Assembly (NCBI GenBank): GCA_009700485.1
Contig: WLLZ01000104.1
Location: forward strand, 1-5,920
Reading direction: 5' to 3'
Length of the DNA: 5,920 nt
DNA from: Actinomycetota bacterium
GTDB lineage: Bacteria; Actinomycetota; Actinomycetes; S36-B12
Shown here in pieces: positions 1-5,105 of the stretch (positions are counted from its first letter, which is position 1; each line of letters starts with the position of its first letter). The translations under genes were made by a program, and so were the position numbers. Under the pieces are notes generated by a model that saw only the letters and a list, made by a program, of their open reading frames with translations, did no database searches and was not told the DNA's origin.

Positions 1-561
1 AAATCGCAGGGCATCGGTGCCGAATAGGGTTTCGGAAACTATCGAGAGTGTCAGTCGCATCATTGCGGGAGCAAGGAGCACTACTTCATCATCACCCCAG
101 GCCCCAATTTGACTGGTAGTTAAATCTGTCATGAGGATTGCGTATCCATCAAGTCGTGATTTCTGAAAAGGTGGTTGCATCATGCGTCGATGTCGCATAT
201 GTATTGGCTCTTCATTGGTCAGCAAACCTTCACCTAATACTTTGCGCATTCGGGCGAAGCCGACCCCCTTAACAAAAGATGATTGCTGCGCGATGGTTAC
301 TTCATAAACCATGGCCGGGGAGAAGAGTCCGATAAAAAGTTGACCTGCGAGAAAGAATGACGAGGAGTCTCCATAAGTGTCGCGAAGATTCAATAAAAAT
401 GCCGGTGTGTCGCGCTGGAACTTGAGCAGCAGTGCGGGTGGGATCAGTGGCCGCGGGCCCCTTGGTAGTTGCAGGTGCCCTGCGGTGCGGCGTTTGACCG
501 GTGGCGGTGCGATGGCATATGACCCGGGCCGAGGCGTGGTGAACGGTCTGGCTAATGACAT
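1..561 (-). CDS. Cytochrome P450, N-terminal 187 residues (cut by left edge)
   Basis: Likely a heme-thiolate monooxygenase inserting one oxygen atom from O2 into an organic substrate, with electrons from partners not seen here. The frame is open from ATG at 561-559 to the window edge. A Shine-Dalgarno-like AGGGGG lies six bases upstream of the ATG. The proline-rich N-terminus (residues 33-42, LPRGPRPLIP) has no membrane anchor, so a soluble bacterial enzyme is expected. The C-helix block is the strongest evidence: LGEGLLTNEEPIHMRHRRMM, with H121 and R125 forming the HxxxR that contacts a heme propionate in this family. It is followed by QPPF and by an E-helix-like stretch ending LFGTD (179-183). 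The I-helix, ExxR and heme Cys loop lie beyond the edge, so function and CYP family cannot be assigned. It is probably the third gene of an operon, 35 bases after the transporter stop. The distal part is AT-richer than its neighbours. Confidence 0.88.
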   Translation of the reverse strand, partial: MSLARPFTTPRPGSYAIAPPPVKRRTAGHLQLPRGPRPLIPPALLLKFQRDTPAFLLNLRDTYGDSSSFFLAGQLFIGLFSPAMVYEVTIAQQSSFVKGVGFARMRKVLGEGLLTNEEPIHMRHRRMMQPPFQKSRLDGYAILMTDLTTSQIGAWGDDEVVLLAPAMMRLTLSIVSETLFGTDALRF

Positions 562-596
562 TTGACCCCCTGCCAGCGGCCGGCGCGGTAGCCGTC

Positions 597-1838
597 CTAA
601 ACCATAGTTTGCTCCACTACCGCAATTGGCGCCACAAATACCGCGCGAATTCGACTAACGGCGACGAGCACCCCGCATATTGCGGTTATCCCGAGAAGTA
701 ACCAGCCAAGTGACCACCCGTATTGCTGCACGATCAGACCGATGATGATCGGGGAGAACCCGGCCCCGATCCAACAACTTGCGTTATAGACCCCCAGAAC
801 TTGACCGATCCGAGCAGTTGGGACGGCGGCGACCGTGACCGTTATTGAGAGTGAAGCCCAGCCCATGCCGGTGGTGGCAGCAATGATCAGCAGCACGGCC
901 GAGATTTGCTGGTCCCCGGTTACCGAGACTACTAGCAGCAGGGCGGCGGTGAGGGCGCCGAAGATGCAGATCATCAGGACCCGCGCCCGGGGCCATCGGT
1001 CAGCGGCAAACCCCATCAATACTCGCTCGACGCCGGAGAAAAGCATGACCGCGGTGAAAGCGATGGCGGCACCGCCATATGACCAGTTACGTGCGGTGAA
1101 CAGATAAAGGGAGAGCAGCGCGGTAATTCCGACCTGAGTTGCCGTGAGCAAGATCGCCGCGCCAAAAATTGGGGTGATCAGCCGCCAGGGGATTGGTGGT
1201 TTGGGTGTGCTGGGGGTGTTGGTGGGTGCACCTTTTTGGCGAACCCGGTGGTGGTGGGCACTCGGGTGACGAAGTGCATATGCCATTGCGACCCCTGCGG
1301 CGACGAGGGCGGCCGCTAGTGCGATGAGCGCCGCGCCCAGGCCGGCCTGCAGGGCGATAAACGGCAAAGCCAGCCCCGCGAGCCCGGCACCTATTGGGAT
1401 GGCCGCTTGGCGAATTCCAAAGGCCAAGCCCAATCTGGGGTGGCCGGTAAATGAACCTGACATTCCCTTGATGATGCCGATGCTCGGTGCGGCGGCGCTA
1501 ATGCCGGAAATGACCAGCAGCACTCCCATCCAAATGTATTGACCGGCGAGGGCGAAACCGGCGGCAAGTGCAAGTGATAGGGCGGTAGCAAGAAGACCAA
1601 TAACAGATACAAAACGATCCGAGGTGCGGTCGGCGACATGACCCCAAGCGATAACCGCCATTGCTGAGAAGACTCCGGCAAGCCCGAAAAGCAACCCAAT
1701 TGTCGCAGTGTCAAAGCCAGCAGTGAGATGAATGGCTGGGCCAAGTGCGGGTAGACCAAGTTGTAATGCAGAGATTGCTGCTTGGGCGAAGACCGAGGCA
1801 ACCAGTACGACCCAGGTTTTGCGTATCGGGAGTGCCAC
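597..1838 (-). CDS. MFS transporter, 12-TM type
   Basis: A 413-residue integral membrane protein of the major facilitator superfamily, the usual length. Hydrophobic segments group as six plus six around a hydrophilic loop at about 190-217 that is rich in His, Arg, Pro and Thr (HHH at 195-197). Both halves keep motif A of the loop between helices 2 and 3: GHVADR (66-71) and GFAADR (276-281). The start is GTG at 1838-1836. No in-frame ATG occurs before residue 60, and GTG keeps the first helix intact. No good Shine-Dalgarno is visible, but the dehydrogenase stop lies only four bases upstream, so translation probably depends on coupling. Substrate and direction are not evident. Sitting between a dehydrogenase and a P450, it could import an organic acid or other catabolic substrate, or export a product. 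No substrate-specific motif was recognised. Confidence 0.9.
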   Translation of the reverse strand: MALPIRKTWVVLVASVFAQAAISALQLGLPALGPAIHLTAGFDTATIGLLFGLAGVFSAMAVIAWGHVADRTSDRFVSVIGLLATALSLALAAGFALAGQYIWMGVLLVISGISAAAPSIGIIKGMSGSFTGHPRLGLAFGIRQAAIPIGAGLAGLALPFIALQAGLGAALIALAAALVAAGVAMAYALRHPSAHHHRVRQKGAPTNTPSTPKPPIPWRLITPIFGAAILLTATQVGITALLSLYLFTARNWSYGGAAIAFTAVMLFSGVERVLMGFAADRWPRARVLMICIFGALTAALLLVVSVTGDQQISAVLLIIAATTGMGWASLSITVTVAAVPTARIGQVLGVYNASCWIGAGFSPIIIGLIVQQYGWSLGWLLLGITAICGVLVAVSRIRAVFVAPIAVVEQTMV

Positions 1839-1842
1839 GGAT

Positions 1843-3003
1843 TTAGTGTGCCGCGAGTAACGCTCTGGCCATCACGACGCGCTGAACCTGATTTGTTCCT
1901 TCATAGATTTGGGTGATTTTGGCGTCTCGCATCATGCGTTCGACAGGATAATCGCGGGTGTAGCCGTAGCCACCCAGGATTTGCACCGCATTAGTGGTGA
2001 CTTCCATTGCCATATCCGAGGTGAAACACTTACTGGCGGCTGAGAAGAATGTTAGGTCTGAATCACCTCGTTCACTGCGTGCAGCAGCCGCATACGTCAG
2101 TTGCCTTCCAGCCTCAATATTCATCGCCATGTCAGCAAGCATGAATTGGATGCCTTGCAGTTCGCTTATGGGTTTTCCGAATTGCACGCGTTCTTTTGCG
2201 TAGCCGATGGCGAAGTCGAGCGCACCTTGGGCTAAACCGAGTGCTTGTGCTGCAATGGTGATTCGAGTGTGGTCAAGGGTGCGCATTGCGATACCGAACC
2301 CGTCTCCTACCTCGCCAACAACCCGGTTTTCACCAATTTCTACATTATCGAAGTAGACCTCGCGGGTTGATGATCCACGGATCCCTAGTTTGCGCTCGTG
2401 GGCGCCAAAACTCACGCCTGAGTCTTCGCGGTCAACGACGAAAGCGGTGATGCCATGACGTGCTCCGCCCTCGGGGTCGGTGACAGCCAGCACCGTGTAG
2501 TAGCGGCTTTCACCAGCATTGGTGATCCACTTCTTGGCGCCGTTAAGCAGCCACCCTGAACTGGTGCGTACGGCTTTGGTCTTCATTGCGGCGGCGTCTG
2601 ACCCGGCTTCGCTCTCGGATAAGCAGTAAGACCACATATCGTCACCGCGTGCGAGCCCGGGCATCAAGGCTGCCTTCATTGCTTCAGACCCCGCCAGCAG
2701 CACCGGTGTAGAACCAAGTTTGTTAACCGCGGGGATCAAGGACGAACTACCGCACACCCGGGCGACCTCTTCGATGATTATGCAAACTGCGAGCGCATCA
2801 GCGCCCTGGCCACCGTAGCGGGCGGGCACGTGAGCCGCATGTAGGCCAGCACCGACCAAGGCGCTTAATGCTTCAGCGGGGAAGCGCTCCTGCTCGTCGA
2901 CTTCGGCGGCCCAAGGGGCAATTTTCTCCTCGGCCAGCGCCCGCACGGTGGCGCGCAGTTGGTCATACTCCTCGGGAAGTTGATAGATATCAAAGGACGT
3001 CAT
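1843..3003 (-). CDS. Acyl-CoA dehydrogenase, AcdH/FadE25-like
   Basis: FAD enzyme that should make the alpha,beta-double bond in an acyl-CoA, passing electrons to ETF. Numbering here counts from the upstream ATG at 3021 (392 residues). Signature 1 is at 133-145 (CLSESEAGSDAAA) and signature 2 at 347-366 (from QILGGYGY to RMMRD). E374 in IYEGTNQVQR aligns with the catalytic Glu of the medium/short-chain and butyryl enzymes. KLGIRGS (211-217) and DHTRITIAAQA (250-260) are also family blocks. Overall wording resembles, from memory, actinobacterial AcdH and mycobacterial FadE25, which points to short or branched acyl-CoAs, but specificity is inference. I prefer ATG at 3003 (residue 7), because relatives begin near the FDxYxLPEE block. 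ATG at 3021 remains possible and neither has a convincing Shine-Dalgarno. It is the first gene of the minus-strand operon with the transporter and P450, and is divergent from the FMN reductase. Confidence 0.95.
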   Translation of the reverse strand: MTSFDIYQLPEEYDQLRATVRALAEEKIAPWAAEVDEQERFPAEALSALVGAGLHAAHVPARYGGQGADALAVCIIIEEVARVCGSSSLIPAVNKLGSTPVLLAGSEAMKAALMPGLARGDDMWSYCLSESEAGSDAAAMKTKAVRTSSGWLLNGAKKWITNAGESRYYTVLAVTDPEGGARHGITAFVVDREDSGVSFGAHERKLGIRGSSTREVYFDNVEIGENRVVGEVGDGFGIAMRTLDHTRITIAAQALGLAQGALDFAIGYAKERVQFGKPISELQGIQFMLADMAMNIEAGRQLTYAAAARSERGDSDLTFFSAASKCFTSDMAMEVTTNAVQILGGYGYTRDYPVERMMRDAKITQIYEGTNQVQRVVMARALLAAH

Positions 3004-3156
3004 TGCATATTCGTACACCATTTACCCGCTTGGCTCGCGGCCGGTACTTCGTAGCCGGGAGTTCTTGCTCGGGATGCGTGGTGGTTTCGTGCCCAGCGGG
3101 CTATGGGCAAGTCTCTCGCGATAACCTTCGAATCCGACCTAAGGTGGAGTCTGCCA
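3004..3156. promoter_or_regulatory. Divergent intergenic region, dehydrogenase operon / FMN reductase operon
   Basis: This 153-base gap must hold the leftward promoter for the dehydrogenase-transporter-P450 genes and the rightward promoter for the reductase-isomerase pair. On neither strand did I find a persuasive -35/-10 pair. There is a short inverted repeat GCCC-agc-GGGC at 3091-3101. No copy of the TAGGA/TCCTA element found upstream of icmF is present. The promoter function is inferred from gene orientation only. Confidence 0.5.
3141..3149 (+). promoter_or_regulatory. Ribosome binding site deciding the FMN reductase start
   Basis: AAGGTGGAG lies seven bases before ATG at 3157. The in-frame ATG at 3103, which would add 18 residues, has no comparable site, and the added residues do not resemble the family N-terminus. 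The site therefore fixes the start at 3157. Confidence 0.75.
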
Positions 3157-3756
3157 ATGAGTGTTGAAAGTACTGGCACCGTTCGCATCGTGGCAATCGG
3201 TGGCAGCACCCGACCGGATTCCTCGAGTGAGCGAGCGCTGTTGGCGGCAGTGCGTGGTGCGCGGGCCCAAGGAGCCTATGTCGACGTAATCACCAGTCGC
3301 GACCTGCTGTTTCCGATTTATGACACCGAGACGACCGATCGCGACCCGCTCGCTGTCGCGTATCTGCAAAAAATTGCTGAAGCCGACGGCCTCATAATTG
3401 CGAGCCCCGGGTACCACGGTGCGATCAGCGGGATGATGAAGAACGCACTTGACTACATTGAGGATTTGCGCGAGCGCGATGGTGGTTACCTGCATGGGAT
3501 GTCGGTTGGGTGTATATCTGTCGCCTACGGGTGGCAGGCGGCCGTGAGTACTTTGCAGCAATTGCGGCAGATCGCACATGCCCTTCGCGGGTGGCCGACA
3601 CCGCTAGGTGCAACAGTAAATGCTGGCCTCACCAAGCTTGATACCGAAGGCAATAGCGACGACACCGCCACCGTCTTGCAATTGGAGACGGTCGGTCACC
3701 AAGTTGTTGAGTTTGCCAAAATGAAGCGTCAATCACAAAGTGGGTCATCGAATTGA
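3157..3756 (+). CDS. NADPH-dependent FMN reductase-family flavoprotein
   Basis: A 199-residue flavodoxin-fold protein, typical in length for the family. It opens with a beta strand (VRIVAIGG, residues 9-16) and the phosphate-binding loop GGSTRPDSSS (15-24), matching the family GSxRxxS pattern that holds the FMN phosphate. The second hallmark, SPGYHGAISGMMKNALDY (83-100), matches SPxYxGxxxGxxKNxxD, the loop contacting the isoalloxazine ring. HALRGWPTPLGATVNA (141-156) is also found, as I remember it, in actinobacterial relatives. Members reduce FMN, quinones or azo compounds using NAD(P)H; which applies here cannot be read from sequence. Possible roles are supplying reduced flavin to an unseen monooxygenase or quinone detoxification. 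The upstream in-frame ATG at 3103 is rejected. Its TGA stop overlaps the TTG start of the next gene, so the two are probably translated together. Confidence 0.9.
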   Translation: MSVESTGTVRIVAIGGSTRPDSSSERALLAAVRGARAQGAYVDVITSRDLLFPIYDTETTDRDPLAVAYLQKIAEADGLIIASPGYHGAISGMMKNALDYIEDLRERDGGYLHGMSVGCISVAYGWQAAVSTLQQLRQIAHALRGWPTPLGATVNAGLTKLDTEGNSDDTATVLQLETVGHQVVEFAKMKRQSQSGSSN

Positions 3757-4457
3757 TTACTAGTGCCGATCTTGAACAACAAACCCAGTTGCTAATCGCC
3801 ACGGTCAGTTCGATGACCGAAGTTCAAATTCATGAGCCAAGTTTGCTGCCTAATTGGTCACGTGGGCAGCTGCTCGCTCACGTTGAAGGCAACGCTCGTG
3901 GCCTAGCGCGGCTGGTGCGGTGGGCCCTTGATGGTATCCAGCGTGAGATGTACATCTCACCGGAAGTTCGCGATGGGGATATCAAGATCCAGGGTATGCG
4001 CAGCCAGCAACGGCAATTGGCCGCGCTCGTTGACTCCGCAAATGAGTTCGCGGAGGAGTTTGCCCTGCTCACCGAAGATCAACTCGGGCGGGAGGTCGCC
4101 TTGCGTAATGGGCGCCTAGTTAAAACTGGAAGCCTAATAAAATTACGCCTTCAAGAGGTTGCTATCCATCACTTAGACCTGGATATTTCAGGTGCATTTA
4201 CTTTCGAGCAGTGGCCATCGGCAATGGTTGAACAGTTGTTGCCGGAGGTAGCCTCGGATTTTGCTAGCCGCGACGATTTATCCTTGGGCTGGATCGAAGT
4301 AGCTGGTGGAACCAGGTACCAAATCAACGCCGAAATGCAAACCGGGGTCGGCGGCTCGCCCACTTCATTGCTGGCCTGGCTCTTGGGGCGAAGCTCGGGC
4401 GGTGACCTCGAACTAATCGGTGCGAGTGAACTACCCAACGTGCCTAACTGGCGGTAG
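3753..4457 (+). CDS. Mycothiol-dependent maleylpyruvate isomerase-family (DinB-like) protein
   Basis: A 234-residue protein with an N-terminal DinB-like helical metal-binding domain and a C-terminal MDMPI-type domain. The N-terminal half has the family block SLLPNWSRGQLLAHVEGNA (30-48). H43, E135 and H139 match in both type and spacing (92, then 4 residues) the His52/Glu144/His148 zinc ligands I recall for the Corynebacterium glutamicum maleylpyruvate isomerase. The RLQEVAIHHLDLD block (132-144) is strongly typical. The C-terminal half ends with SLLAWLLGRSSG (205-216), also typical. The founding member isomerises maleylpyruvate to fumarylpyruvate in gentisate breakdown using mycothiol, but most relatives have unknown reactions. 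No gentisate dioxygenase or fumarylpyruvase gene is visible, so the substrate is open. The start is TTG at 3753, inside TTGA with the reductase stop. The first in-frame ATG (3813) would remove the first helix. Confidence 0.87.
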   Translation: MITSADLEQQTQLLIATVSSMTEVQIHEPSLLPNWSRGQLLAHVEGNARGLARLVRWALDGIQREMYISPEVRDGDIKIQGMRSQQRQLAALVDSANEFAEEFALLTEDQLGREVALRNGRLVKTGSLIKLRLQEVAIHHLDLDISGAFTFEQWPSAMVEQLLPEVASDFASRDDLSLGWIEVAGGTRYQINAEMQTGVGGSPTSLLAWLLGRSSGGDLELIGASELPNVPNWR

Positions 4458-4465
4458 CCACGGGC
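4458..4465. other. Tail-to-tail junction, isomerase / MarR
   Basis: Only eight bases separate the two stop codons. A four-pair inverted repeat TGGC-ggta-GCCA spans 4449-4460, too short and without a T tract, so no intrinsic terminator is supported. Converging transcripts probably overlap here. Confidence 0.5.
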
Positions 4466-4984
4466 CTAAAAGTCTCCGGCGCTGCGCCTAAGTTGACTCA
4501 GAGTCTTTACTACGTCGTTTACCGCGCGTGGGCTGAGCCCGGTATCAGTAAATACCTCTGCGTTTAATGCGGCAGTTGCTTTTTCGGCGAGCGCCCGACC
4601 ACTTCGAGTGAGTTCGACCAAAGTGGCCCGGCGGTCGGTTGGGTGGGGGAGTCGTTGCACCAAGTGAGCTGCTTCAAGTCGATCAACTGCGTTAGTCACA
4701 CTTGTTTGGTGCACCTGCAAGCGTGATCCGATTGTGCGCATCGGCAAGGCACCGCGCTTGCTGAAGTGCAACAGCATTAGGACTTCATAGCGGGCGAAAC
4801 TGACGTCGAATGGTCGAAGCACCGTTTCAACACGGGCTAGAAATATCTGGTGGGCGCGCATTAACGAGGTGATTGCGGCCATGCCATCGGCGGCCGACTC
4901 CCAGCCGTGGGCTACCCATTGCCGGTGGGCTTCGGCGATCGGGTCGGCTGCGAGCCTTGGGACGGGAGCGCTCATGGGGGCCAT
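4466..4984 (-). CDS. MarR-family transcriptional regulator
   Basis: A 172-residue winged-helix DNA-binding protein, slightly longer than a typical MarR because of a roughly 30-residue N-terminal extension. The dimerisation helix begins around 32-58. FARYEVLMLLHFS (63-75) leads into the helix-turn-helix at about 81-105, with recognition helix HQTSVTNAVDRLEA (92-105). The wing carries the conserved D117-R118-R119 (PTDRRATLVELT). Such proteins act as dimers, usually repress, and often release DNA on binding a small aromatic or CoA-linked ligand; the ligand here is unknown. It is divergent from icmF, and the shared 121-base gap holds a palindrome, so autoregulation and control of icmF are the simplest inference. 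The start used is ATG at 4984. A second ATG at 4975 is three codons in. GGGAGGG lies 13 bases before the first, a rather long spacing. Confidence 0.93.
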   Translation of the reverse strand: MAPMSAPVPRLAADPIAEAHRQWVAHGWESAADGMAAITSLMRAHQIFLARVETVLRPFDVSFARYEVLMLLHFSKRGALPMRTIGSRLQVHQTSVTNAVDRLEAAHLVQRLPHPTDRRATLVELTRSGRALAEKATAALNAEVFTDTGLSPRAVNDVVKTLSQLRRSAGDF

Positions 4985-5026
4985 CGTATGGTCGCGGCCC
5001 TCCCGGTGTCCGGGTCTAGCGAAATT

Positions 5027-5044
5027 TAGTAGGATGTCCTAGTA
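5027..5044. promoter_or_regulatory. Candidate MarR operator palindrome
   Basis: The arms TAGTAGGA and TCCTAGTA surround a TG centre, with seven of eight pairs complementary. The 18-base size and two-fold symmetry suit a MarR dimer. It lies about 60 bases from icmF's start and about 40 from marR's, and overlaps both -10-like hexamers on the plus strand, so occupancy could block transcription. Binding is inferred from position and symmetry only. Confidence 0.6.
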
Positions 5045-5092
5045 TCTGACGTAGTCGCAATACCCGCCAGATCGGTGACAGTTACCAATGTC

Positions 5093-5098
5093 GAGGAG
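5093..5098 (+). promoter_or_regulatory. icmF ribosome binding site
   Basis: GAGGAG sits seven bases before ATG at 5106. A TAG in the same frame immediately precedes that ATG (5103-5105), so no longer start is possible. Confidence 0.85.
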
Positions 5099-5105
5099 CT
5101 AGTAG

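Larger units (their letters stand above)
4985..5105. promoter_or_regulatory. Divergent control region, marR / icmF
   Basis: This 121-base non-coding gap holds a palindromic operator candidate, a GC-rich short hairpin at 5002-5014 next to the marR start, a near-palindrome at 5074-5086 (GGTGAC-a-GTTACC, five of six pairs) and the icmF ribosome binding site. On the plus strand TAGGAT (5030-5035) and TAGTAT (5040-5045) each resemble a -10 element, but neither has a clear -35. No cobalamin riboswitch core is recognisable and the gap is short for one. Confidence 0.65.

Noticed and set aside
377..565. 62-residue open frame on the plus strand
   Set aside because: Lies antisense to the P450 N-terminus, with low-complexity Gly/Arg composition and no family resemblance.
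1188..1226. Four G runs on the plus strand resembling a G-quadruplex
   Set aside because: One loop is about 11 bases, and the runs are explained by Pro/Thr codons of the transporter's central linker on the other strand.
1391..1801. 136-residue open frame on the minus strand inside the transporter gene
   Set aside because: Another frame of the same strand as the transporter, which has clear transmembrane segments and motif A; this frame has no domain.
3103..3156. Longer FMN reductase starting at ATG 3103
   Set aside because: No ribosome binding site, and the extra residues do not fit the family; AAGGTGGAG is correctly placed for ATG at 3157.
2868..3167. 99-residue plus-strand open frame crossing the divergent gap
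   Set aside because: Overlaps the dehydrogenase antisense and the reductase start; Arg-rich and without recognisable motifs.
3139..3579. 146-residue minus-strand open frame opposite the FMN reductase
   Set aside because: A shadow of the reductase, which carries both FMN-binding motifs in the plus frame.
4449..4460. Inverted repeat TGGC/GCCA at the isomerase-MarR junction as a terminator
   Set aside because: Only four pairs and no following T tract on either strand.
4985..5105. Possible cobalamin riboswitch ahead of the B12-dependent icmF
   Set aside because: No recognisable B12-box core, and the 121-base divergent gap is short for a cobalamin riboswitch plus a promoter.
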